From contig NZ_CP163518.1 of the NCBI RefSeq assembly GCF_041080625.1, positions 4,650,001 to 4,714,000 on the forward strand: 64,000 nucleotides of DNA, given 5' to 3'. This stretch comes from Streptomyces sp. CG1. Its GTDB lineage: Bacteria; Actinomycetota; Actinomycetes; Streptomycetales; Streptomycetaceae. This document shows, one piece after another, positions 43,953 to 51,509 of this stretch; position 1 is the first letter of the stretch; the number at the start of each line of letters is the position of its first letter. A model generated the notes under the pieces. The model made no database searches and had not been told where the DNA came from. It worked only from the letters and a program-made list of their open reading frames with translations. Made by a program: the position numbers and the translations under genes.

Positions 43953-45404
43953 TCAGCCCGGCCACACGATGGCCTGCACCTCGCTGTAGGCGTGCAGGGC
44001 GTAGGAGCCGACGTCGCGGCCCACCCCGCTCTTCTTGAATCCGCCGAACGGGGCCTCCATGTTGCGGCCGACGGTGTTGACGCCGACGCCGCCGGCCCGC
44101 AACTGACGGGCCACCCGGAAGGCCCGCGCCACATCCCCCGACCAGACGTAGTCGATGAGGCCGTAGTCACTGTCGTTGGCGAGGGCGACACCCTCGTCCT
44201 CGTCGTCGAAGGGAACCACCACGACCACCGGGCCGAAGATCTCCTCCCGGGCCACCCGCATGTCGTTGGTGCAGTCGGCGAGGAGGGTGGGGGTGACGTA
44301 GAAACCGGTGTCCAGCGCGGGACGTTCGCCGCCCGCGAGCACCGACGCACCCTCCTTCCGGCCGAGTTCGACGTACGACTCGACCCGCGCCCGGTGCTCC
44401 GCCGAGATCAGCGGGCCGACGACCGTGTCCGGCTCCCGTGGGTCTCCGACCTTCAACCGGCTCGCGTATCCGGCCAGTTGCCCGACCAGGCGGTCGTACA
44501 CGCCCCGCTGCGCCAGCACCCGCGTCGGTGCGGTGCAGATCTGGCCGCTGTAGAAGGAGAAGGTGGTGCCGATGCCGGCGACGGCCGAGGCGAGGTCGGC
44601 GTCGTCGAGGACGAGCGCCGCGCCCTTGCCGCCCAGCTCCATCAGCTGGCGTTTCATGTCCCGCCCGCACACCTCGGCGATGCGCCGGCCGACGGCCGTG
44701 GAGCCGGTGAAGCTGACCATGTCGACGTCGTCGGACGCCACCGCCGCCTCGCCCACGCCGGCGTCCCGCCCGGAGACGACGTTCACCACGCCCGGCGGCG
44801 CACCGGCCGCCTCGAGTGCCTCCGCCATCCGGTAGACGGACAGCGGGTCCTGCGGGGCCGGTTTCACCACCACCGTGTTGCCCATCGCCAGCGCCGGTGC
44901 GACCTTGCCGGCCGGGTTGGCCCACGGGTTGTTGTAGGAGGTGATGCAGGTGACGACGCCGACGGGCTGCCGTACCGCCAGGGCGCCCATCACCCCGGCC
45001 TTCCCCATCGGCCCGGCCTCGTTGATCTGCGGGGCGACGGGCCACTCGGCGGGCTCCACGCTCGCGTACCGGCGGAACCGGGCGGCGGCCACCCCGACCT
45101 GCATCGCCCGGGCGGTCGCCGTGGTCGCGCCGGTCTCCGCGCGGGCCAGCCCGGCGTACGGCTCCATCCGCCCCCGGATGATCTCCGCCGCCCGGCCCAG
45201 CACCGCCGCCCGCTCCTCGGGCCGGGTCCACGACCACGCCGTGAACGCCTCCCGGGCCGCCGCGCAGGCCGCCCGCACCTGCGCCGGCGAGGCCTCCGGC
45301 GCCCAGCCGACGGTCTCCTCGGTGGCCGGGTCGGTCACCGGGTAGTGCCCGCCGTCCGGTTCCACCCACGCGCCGCCGACGAACAGCCGCTGCCCCTCGC
45401 TCAC
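43953..45404 (-). CDS. NAD(P)-dependent aldehyde dehydrogenase
   Basis: 483 aa ALDH. Motifs are SYNNPWANPAGKVAPALAMG, FTGSTAVGRRIAE, the general-base Glu in MELGGKGA and the nucleophile Cys in SGQICTAPTR, with the C-terminal PFGGFKKSGVGRD. GTG 45404 overlaps the stop of the upstream amidohydrolase gene (GTGA), so the two are translationally coupled. It oxidises an aldehyde intermediate to the acid in the leftward catabolic operon. Confidence 0.94.
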   Translation of the reverse strand: MSEGQRLFVGGAWVEPDGGHYPVTDPATEETVGWAPEASPAQVRAACAAAREAFTAWSWTRPEERAAVLGRAAEIIRGRMEPYAGLARAETGATTATARAMQVGVAAARFRRYASVEPAEWPVAPQINEAGPMGKAGVMGALAVRQPVGVVTCITSYNNPWANPAGKVAPALAMGNTVVVKPAPQDPLSVYRMAEALEAAGAPPGVVNVVSGRDAGVGEAAVASDDVDMVSFTGSTAVGRRIAEVCGRDMKRQLMELGGKGAALVLDDADLASAVAGIGTTFSFYSGQICTAPTRVLAQRGVYDRLVGQLAGYASRLKVGDPREPDTVVGPLISAEHRARVESYVELGRKEGASVLAGGERPALDTGFYVTPTLLADCTNDMRVAREEIFGPVVVVVPFDDEDEGVALANDSDYGLIDYVWSGDVARAFRVARQLRAGGVGVNTVGRNMEAPFGGFKKSGVGRDVGSYALHAYSEVQAIVWPG

Positions 45405-47131
45405 CGTGTGCTCACCGTGCGGGTGTCGGTCCCCGAACGCAGCACCTTGCCCGGAACAGCCCCGGTCACCACGTCGTCCCGGATCGCCTCGACCCCGTTG
45501 ACCCACACGGCCCGCACCCCGATCGCCTTGGAGTCCAGGCGCGGACTGTCACCCGGCAGGTCGTGCACCAGCCGGGCCTGCCCGGCGTCGATCCGCTCCG
45601 GGTCGAACAGGACGAGGTCCGCATGCCAGCCCTCCCGCACCTGCCCGCGCTCCCGCAGCCCGAAGAGCTGAGCCGGGTCGTCGGTCAGCATCTTCACCGC
45701 CTGCTCGAGCCCGAGCAGCTTGCGGCCGCGCAGGCAGTCACCCAGGAACCGTGTCGTGTACGGCGCCCCGCACATCCGGTCCAGATGCGCCCCCGCGTCG
45801 GACCCGCCGAGCAGCACGTCCTCGTGCTGCCAGGTCTCGGCGCGCAGCGCCCAGGACGCCGGGTCGTTGTCGCTCGGCATCGGCCACAGCACCGTACGCA
45901 GCTCGTCGTTGGCACAGATCTCCACCAGGCAGGCGAAGGGGTCGAGCCCCCGCTCCTCGGCGATGTCCCGCACCACCCGGCCGGTCAGGCCCCGGTTGGC
46001 CTCGCTGTAGGTGTCCCCGATGACGTACCGCCCGAAGTTCGCGAGCCGCCGGAAGACACCGGCCTCCTTCGACTGGGCCCGCCGCAGCATCTCCGCCCGG
46101 ACGGCCGGGTCCTTCAGCCTGGCGATCCGCTCGGGAACCGGAAGTCCGAGGACCGGCCCCCACCCGGGGATCAGGTTGAGGGCACAGAAGGTGCCCAGGG
46201 ACATGTTCATCGGGGTGAGGATCGGCATGGTGAGCGCCACGATCCGCCCGCCGGCCTTCCGGGCGCGCTCGCTCGCGCTCAGCTGCCGGGGCACCCGCTC
46301 CGGAACGGCCGCGTCGACGGTGAGCACGTTCCAGTTCAGCGGCCGCCCGGCCACCGCGCTCATCTCGACCAGCAGATCGATCTCGTCGTCGCTGAACTGG
46401 TCCAGGCACCCGGCGACGATCGCCTCGATCTGCGTCCCCTCGTGCTCCCCGACCGCCTTCGACAGCGCCAGCAGCTCCGCCGGCCGCGCATGCCGGGAGG
46501 CGACCGGCTCCCCGTCCCCGTCGGAGTGCGTACGGGACTGCGTGGTGGACAGCCCCCACGCCCCGGCATCCGTCGCCTCGTGCAACAGCCGTACGATCTC
46601 GGCCAGTTGCTCCGTGCCGGGCTGCCCGCCGACGGCGCCGGGTCCCATCACGTACCGGCGCAGCGCACAGTGGCCGACCATGAATCCGGCGTTGACGGCG
46701 ATCCGCCCGTCGAGGGCGTCCAGATAGTCCCCGAAGGAGTTCCAGCTCCAGGGCGCCCCCTCCTCCAGCGCCACGAGCGACATACCCTCCACCTTGGACA
46801 TCATCCGCCGGGTGTAGTCGGCGTCGTCGGGACGGGAGGGATTGAGGGGCGCGAGCGTGAACCCGCAGTTCCCGCCCGCGACCGTCGTCACCCCGTGGTT
46901 GAGGGAGGGCGTGGCGTACGGATCCCAGAAGAGCTGGGCGTCGTAGTGGGTGTGCGGGTCGACGAAACCGGGGGTGAGGACGAGCCCGGTGGCGTCCTCG
47001 GTCGTGCGGGCGTCTTCGGTGACGGTGCCGATGACGGCGATCCGCCCGTTGCGTATGCCGACATCGGCGATGTAGGCGGGTGCCCCGGTCCCGTCGACGA
47101 CGGTGACGCCCTTGATGAGGTGGTCCAACAT
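45401..47131 (-). CDS. N-acyl-D-amino-acid deacylase-family amidohydrolase
   Basis: 576 aa metal-dependent amidohydrolase of the D-aminoacylase/dihydroorotase superfamily. The metal motif is in PGFVDPHTHYDAQ, then NHGVTTVAGGNCGFTLAP, and the late Asp in LGGSDAGAHLDRMC. Members cleave N-acyl or cyclic amide bonds, but many actinobacterial copies in CoA/steroid-like clusters have unknown substrates. It lies between an LLM gene (14 bp upstream) and the coupled aldehyde dehydrogenase gene. Confidence 0.9.
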   Translation of the reverse strand: MLDHLIKGVTVVDGTGAPAYIADVGIRNGRIAVIGTVTEDARTTEDATGLVLTPGFVDPHTHYDAQLFWDPYATPSLNHGVTTVAGGNCGFTLAPLNPSRPDDADYTRRMMSKVEGMSLVALEEGAPWSWNSFGDYLDALDGRIAVNAGFMVGHCALRRYVMGPGAVGGQPGTEQLAEIVRLLHEATDAGAWGLSTTQSRTHSDGDGEPVASRHARPAELLALSKAVGEHEGTQIEAIVAGCLDQFSDDEIDLLVEMSAVAGRPLNWNVLTVDAAVPERVPRQLSASERARKAGGRIVALTMPILTPMNMSLGTFCALNLIPGWGPVLGLPVPERIARLKDPAVRAEMLRRAQSKEAGVFRRLANFGRYVIGDTYSEANRGLTGRVVRDIAEERGLDPFACLVEICANDELRTVLWPMPSDNDPASWALRAETWQHEDVLLGGSDAGAHLDRMCGAPYTTRFLGDCLRGRKLLGLEQAVKMLTDDPAQLFGLRERGQVREGWHADLVLFDPERIDAGQARLVHDLPGDSPRLDSKAIGVRAVWVNGVEAIRDDVVTGAVPGKVLRSGTDTRTVSTR

Positions 47132-47144
47132 GCCTGGAACCTCC

Positions 47145-48263
47145 TCAGACAGCCTGACGGAACCGGGACGTCCGGTGAACGGGATCCGTATCGATCTTCG
47201 GAATGACGTGCTCCCCGATCAGCCGAATCGTCCGCAATGTCTCCTCCTTCGGCACCCCCACCGGCAATCCGAAGCTCAACTGGTCCGCCCCGGCCTGCTC
47301 CCACCGCTTGCACTGCCGCAGCACCTCGTCCGGATCCCCGCAGATCAGCAGCTCCTCCTCGATGAGCAGTTCCACGAACTCCGGCGTGTACTGGGGCAGT
47401 GTCTCGGGCCAGACGGGGAAGCCCTCCGGCCGGGGAAACGTGTCGTGGTACCGGAACACCAGCGAGGGCAGATAGTGCAGCCCCCCGTGCACGGCGATGT
47501 CGATCGCCTCGGCATGCGTGGGCGCACAGATCGCCGTGGTCGTCACCATCACGTTGTCGTTCACGAAGTCCCCCACCGGCTCCGCGTTCACGACCGCCGT
47601 CTTGTACTGCTCCAGCACCCACTCCATGTCGGAGACCTTCTGGATGCTGAAACCGAGCACGCCGAGCCCCTTCTTCGCGGCCATGGCGTACGACGGCGGC
47701 GACCCGGCCGCGTACCACATCGCCGGATGCGACTTCCCGTACGGCTTCGGCAGGACCTTGCGCGGCGGCAGCTGCCAGTGTTTGCCCTGGAAGCCCGCGT
47801 ACTCGTCCTGGAGCCACATCTTCGGGAACTCGGCGATGGTCTCCTCCCAGATCTCCTTGGTGTAGTTCATGTCGGTCACCCCCGGTATGAACCCGAGGAT
47901 CTCGTGCGACCCGGCCCCGCGCCCGCTGCCGAACTCGAAGCGGCCCTCGCTGAGGTGGTCCAGCATGGCGACCTTCTCGGCGACCTTCACCGGGTGGTTG
48001 ACCTGGGCCAGCGGGTTGAAGATCCCGGAGCCCAGGTGGATGCGCTCGGTCGCGTGCGCCAGATAGCCGAGGAAGACGTCGTTGGCCGACAGATGCGAGT
48101 ACTCCTCCAGGAAGTGGTGCTCGGAGGCCCACGCGTACTTGAAGCCGGACTTGTCCGCCTGGATGACGTACTCGGTCTCCTCCATCAGCGCCTTGTGCTC
48201 GGCGAGCGGGTCGGTCTCGGCGCGCTTGCCCACATATCCCTGTACAAAGAGCCCGAATTCCAA
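47145..48263 (-). CDS. LLM-class flavin/F420-dependent monooxygenase
   Basis: 372 aa bacterial-luciferase-like barrel: EFGLFVQGYVGKRA, FKYAWASEHHFLEEYSHL, VKVAEKVAMLDHLSEGRFEFGSGRGAGSHEI, and GDPDEVLRQCKRWEQAGADQLSFGLP. The EHHF and late region are typical of alkanal-type monooxygenases. It is the first gene of the operon that starts beneath the operator at 48293, 30 bp upstream. A Baeyer-Villiger or hydroxylation step is possible. FMN versus F420 cannot be decided by eye. Confidence 0.88.
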   Translation of the reverse strand: MEFGLFVQGYVGKRAETDPLAEHKALMEETEYVIQADKSGFKYAWASEHHFLEEYSHLSANDVFLGYLAHATERIHLGSGIFNPLAQVNHPVKVAEKVAMLDHLSEGRFEFGSGRGAGSHEILGFIPGVTDMNYTKEIWEETIAEFPKMWLQDEYAGFQGKHWQLPPRKVLPKPYGKSHPAMWYAAGSPPSYAMAAKKGLGVLGFSIQKVSDMEWVLEQYKTAVVNAEPVGDFVNDNVMVTTTAICAPTHAEAIDIAVHGGLHYLPSLVFRYHDTFPRPEGFPVWPETLPQYTPEFVELLIEEELLICGDPDEVLRQCKRWEQAGADQLSFGLPVGVPKEETLRTIRLIGEHVIPKIDTDPVHRTSRFRQAV

Positions 48264-48292
48264 GGCGGTTCACCGTCCCGGTCCGAAGATTT

Positions 48293-48307
48293 CTGACACC
48301 TCGTCAG
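48293..48307. promoter_or_regulatory. Operator CTGAC-ACCTC-GTCAG (regulon site 2)
   Basis: It lies in the 95-bp gap before the LLM gene at 48263. Arms match the sites at 29361, 51319 and 56679-56720. A weaker relative (CTGAT-N5-GTCAG) is at 48348-48362, overlapping the end of the SDR gene. Confidence 0.75.
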
Positions 48308-48358
48308 TTTTGATGACTGTGGCACCAGCCACACGAGGGGTCAATAGCTGATGGTTCG

Positions 48359-49129
48359 TCAGATGACGGAGACGCCCGCCAGCCACCCGCCGTCGATCAC
48401 GAACGGCTGCCCGGTGATGTACGAGGAGTCCTCCGAGGTGAGGAAGAGGGCGAGGCGTGCCACCTCCTCCGGCTGCCCGACCCGCCCGAGCGGCACGAGC
48501 CCCCGGTACAGCTCGTCCAGGGCCCGGCTCATCTCCTCCGGGTCGGCGTCCGGGTCGAGCCGCGCCGGGTTGGACATCGCGGTGTCGATGGCACCCGGAC
48601 AGATCGCGTTGACCCGGATGCCCCGGGCCGCCAGCTCCAGCGCGGCGACCCGGGTCAGCCCCAGCACGGCGTGCTTGGTCGCGGCGTACGTGCCCACGGC
48701 CGCCATGCCGGTCATGGCCGTGTAGGAGGCGGTGTTCACGATCGTCCCCCCGTCGGCCAGCTCCGGCGCGACCGTCTTCATGCCCAGGAAGCAGCCGACC
48801 TGGTTGACCTGCACGACCTGCATGAACTCGTCCAGCGGGGTGTCCACGAGGGCGTTGAAGCGCAGGATCCCCGCGTTGTTGACGAGCCCGTCGAGATGCC
48901 CGTACGCCGCCTTGGCGGCCGCCACCGCCGCCCGCCAGCCGTCCTCGGTGCCGACGTCGAGATGGACGTACAGCGCGCCTATCTCCTTGGCCAGGGTCTC
49001 CCCCTGGCCGTCCAGCACATCGGCGACGACCACCCGGGCGCCCTCCGCCCGGAAGAGCCGTGCCTCCTGCTCGCCCTGCCCGCGGGCCGCCCCGGTGATG
49101 ATGACGACCCGCCCGTCCAGCTTGCCCAT
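48359..49129 (-). CDS. SDR-family oxidoreductase
   Basis: 256 aa classical SDR: TGAARGQGEQ cofactor loop, VNNAGILRF, catalytic Ser in NTASYTAMTGM, Tyr/Lys in YAATKHAV, and the end GQPFVIDGGW. It is close to 3-alpha/20-beta-hydroxysteroid-dehydrogenase-like SDRs in style. It lies 15 bp after the LLM gene at 49145 and ends just before the operator at 48293. It probably belongs to the transcript begun at 51.3 kb. Confidence 0.92.
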   Translation of the reverse strand: MGKLDGRVVIITGAARGQGEQEARLFRAEGARVVVADVLDGQGETLAKEIGALYVHLDVGTEDGWRAAVAAAKAAYGHLDGLVNNAGILRFNALVDTPLDEFMQVVQVNQVGCFLGMKTVAPELADGGTIVNTASYTAMTGMAAVGTYAATKHAVLGLTRVAALELAARGIRVNAICPGAIDTAMSNPARLDPDADPEEMSRALDELYRGLVPLGRVGQPEEVARLALFLTSEDSSYITGQPFVIDGGWLAGVSVI

Positions 49130-49144
49130 GGAGTCCTGTCCTCC

Positions 49145-50068
49145 TCAGTCCAGCCGGGGTGCGACCTCCGCCCCGAACAGTCCGATCTGCTCGATGAGTT
49201 CGGCCCGGCTCCGGCTGCGGAACCGCACCTGGATCTGGTCCACGCCCATCGCCCGGTAGGCCCGCAGCGACTCGGCGATCTCCTCCGGCGCCCCGGTGAG
49301 GGTCCGCCGCCCGACCTCCCAGCCGGCCCGTCCGACGTACAGCGGCTCGGTGATCGCGCCGACCGTGAACGGCCCCGCGGTGCCGGCCTCTTCCCGCAGC
49401 CGCCGCAGCCGGGTGATCTGCGCGGGCAGCCGTTCCCGCGGATCCCCCTGGGGCAGCCAGCCGTCGCCCTTCAGTGCGGCCCGGCGTACGGCGGCGGGTG
49501 AGGAGCCGCCGACCCACAGCGGGACCTCCGGCTGCACGGGCCGCGGCCGCTGGCCCAGCCCGCCGAAGTCGTAGGACTTGCCGTGGTGTTCGGGGAACTC
49601 CTCGGGCCCGAGGGCGGCCCGGAGCGCGTCGATCGTCTCGTCCAGCACCGCCCCCCGACGCTCGAAGTCGGCCCCGAGCACCTCGAACTCCTCCCGTACG
49701 TGCCCGGCCCCGACCCCGAGGATCAGCCGGCCGCCGGAGAGGTGGTCGAGGGTGGCGTACTGCTTGGCGGTGAGCAGCGGATGCCGCAGCCCCACCACCG
49801 CCACATGGCTGAGCAGCCGGACGCGCTCGGTGACGGCGGCGAGGTGGGCGAGGGTGGCGACCGGGTCGTACCAGACCGTGCTCATCGCCGGGGCGAGCCG
49901 GCGCGGGACGGCCACGTGGTCGCAGGCGGCCAGGTAGTCGAACCCGGCGCCGTCCACGGCCCGCGCGAGCGCCACCAGGTCCGCCGGCCCGGCGCCCGCC
50001 TCCCAGCTCTCCGCGAACAGGGCGCTCTGCGCCTGGACGGGCAGCTGGATGCCGTACGCGAGGCTCAC
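49145..50068 (-). CDS. LLM-class F420-dependent oxidoreductase
   Basis: 307 aa luciferase-like protein: LARAVDGAGFDYLAACDHVAVP, LAAVTERVRLLSHVAVVGLRHPLLTAKQYATLDHLSGGRL and GAGHVREEFEVLGADFERRG are strong family marks of the F420-type (Rv-type) subgroup. GTG 50068 overlaps the upstream amidohydrolase stop (GTGA), giving translational coupling. It is probably an oxidoreductase in the same pathway. Confidence 0.9.
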   Translation of the reverse strand: MSLAYGIQLPVQAQSALFAESWEAGAGPADLVALARAVDGAGFDYLAACDHVAVPRRLAPAMSTVWYDPVATLAHLAAVTERVRLLSHVAVVGLRHPLLTAKQYATLDHLSGGRLILGVGAGHVREEFEVLGADFERRGAVLDETIDALRAALGPEEFPEHHGKSYDFGGLGQRPRPVQPEVPLWVGGSSPAAVRRAALKGDGWLPQGDPRERLPAQITRLRRLREEAGTAGPFTVGAITEPLYVGRAGWEVGRRTLTGAPEEIAESLRAYRAMGVDQIQVRFRSRSRAELIEQIGLFGAEVAPRLD

Positions 50069-51297
50069 TTCGCCCCCCTCCACAGGCCGTCCTTGGTCAG
50101 TCCCAGCAGCTCGATGGCGTTGCCGCGGACGATCCGCTCGACCACGTCCGCCGGCAGATGCCCCATCTGCCGCTCGCCGACCGCACGGGACTCGGGCCAG
50201 GTGGAGTCGGAGTGCGGGTAGTCCGTCTCGTACAGGACGTTGCCGACGCCGATGGAGTCGAGGCTCCTGAGGCCGAAGGCGTCGTCGAAGAAACAGCCGT
50301 AGACGTGTTCGGTGAACAGCTCGGACGGCGGCCGGGTGACCTTGTCGGCGACCCCGCCCCAGCCCCGGTTCTCCTCCCAGACGACGTCCGCGCGCTCCAG
50401 GATGTACGGAATCCAGCCGATCTGGCCCTCGGCGTACATGACCTTGAGGTTCGGGAAGCGCTCGAACTTGCCGCTCATCAGCCAGTCGACCATCGAGAAG
50501 CAGCAGTTGGCGAAGGTGATGGTGGAGCCGACGGCCGGGGGCGCGTCGGCGGACGTGGAAGGCATTTTGCTGCTGGAGCCGATGTGCATGGCGACGACCG
50601 TGCCGGTCTCGTCGCAGGCCGCGAGGAACGGGTCCCAGTCGTCGCCGTGGATGGACGGCAGGCCGAGGTGCGGGGGTATCTCGGAGAAGGCGACGGCCCG
50701 CGCGCCGCGCGCGGCGTTGCGCCGCACCTCCGCGGCGGCCAGTTCGGCGTCCCACAGGGGTATGAGCGGGAGCGGTATCAGCCGGCCCTGCGCCTTGGGC
50801 CCGCACCACTCCTCCACCATCCAGTCGTTGTAGGCGCGCACGCACAGCAGGGCGAGTTCCTTGTCCGAGGCCTCGGAGAAGGTCTGGCCGCAGAAGCGGG
50901 GGAAGGTGGGGAAGCAGACGGCGGACTGGACATGGTTGACGTCCATGTCGGCGAGCCGGGCGGACACGTCGTACGACCCGGGCCGCATCTGCTCGTACGT
51001 GATGACCTCGAGCTTGACCTCGTCCCTGGCGTACCCGACGGCGGTGTCGAGCCGGGTGAGGGGGCGCCGGAGGTCTCCGTAGACCCACCAGTCGCCGACG
51101 GGGCCGTCGGTGCTGCCGGGTTCGCCCATGACGGGGCGGAAGCGCCCGCCCAGGAAGGTCATCTCCTTGACGGGGGCGCGCACGATCCGGGGCCCGACGT
51201 CCAGGTACTTCCTCGGCAGCCGGTCCTGCCAGACTGTGGCGGGCTCCACGGTGTGGTCGTCGACGGAGATGATCAGCGGGAACTGTGTGGTCTCCAT
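50065..51297 (-). CDS. Amidohydrolase-2 family (TIM-barrel metal-dependent hydrolase)
   Basis: 410 aa from ATG 51297; GTG 51306 is also possible and lies only 13 bp from the operator. The N-terminus ISVDDHTVEPATVWQDRLP, the middle AMHIGSSSKMPSTSADAPPA and the late NVLYETDYPHSDSTWPESR mark the ACMSD-like amidohydrolase group common in actinobacterial catabolic clusters. These act as hydrolases or decarboxylases. It is the first gene of a leftward operon whose promoter carries a CTGAC-N5-GTCAG site. Confidence 0.9.
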   Translation of the reverse strand: METTQFPLIISVDDHTVEPATVWQDRLPRKYLDVGPRIVRAPVKEMTFLGGRFRPVMGEPGSTDGPVGDWWVYGDLRRPLTRLDTAVGYARDEVKLEVITYEQMRPGSYDVSARLADMDVNHVQSAVCFPTFPRFCGQTFSEASDKELALLCVRAYNDWMVEEWCGPKAQGRLIPLPLIPLWDAELAAAEVRRNAARGARAVAFSEIPPHLGLPSIHGDDWDPFLAACDETGTVVAMHIGSSSKMPSTSADAPPAVGSTITFANCCFSMVDWLMSGKFERFPNLKVMYAEGQIGWIPYILERADVVWEENRGWGGVADKVTRPPSELFTEHVYGCFFDDAFGLRSLDSIGVGNVLYETDYPHSDSTWPESRAVGERQMGHLPADVVERIVRGNAIELLGLTKDGLWRGAK

Positions 51298-51318
51298 GGG
51301 CCTCACGGTAGCGCCGAT

Positions 51319-51333
51319 CTGACGGTCCGTCAG
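51319..51333. promoter_or_regulatory. Operator CTGACG-GTC-CGTCAG (regulon site 3)
   Basis: A perfect palindrome with 6-bp arms lies 13-22 bp upstream of the amidohydrolase start. It would cover the transcription start region of the leftward operon. Confidence 0.78.
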
Positions 51334-51362
51334 CTATCGCGTATCGGACGGCCGCGTGCGAA

Positions 51363-51402
51363 GAGGTGTGAGGGATTTGCGGATCGAGGTGTGAGGGCTT
51401 TG
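51363..51402. promoter_or_regulatory. 17-bp direct repeat upstream of afsR
   Basis: GAGGTGTGAGGGATTTG at 51363-51379 and GAGGTGTGAGGGCTTTG at 51386-51402 differ at one base and have a 23-bp period, about two helical turns. They are 108-147 bp before afsR. This may be a binding site for a direct-repeat-recognising activator or repressor. Confidence 0.5.
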
Positions 51403-51509
51403 TGTACTGAAATGCGCCTCCCTGTGATCGGCGTCTCCCACGGCTGACGGAACCGGCCGGAACAAGGCAAACTGACGGGGTTGTTCGTGATGCCGAGGGG
51501 GACGAACGC

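Noticed and set aside
48348..48362. CTGAT-N5-GTCAG as a sixth full regulon site
   Set aside because: One arm base is off and it overlaps the last codon and stop of the SDR gene; kept only as a weak neighbour of site 2.
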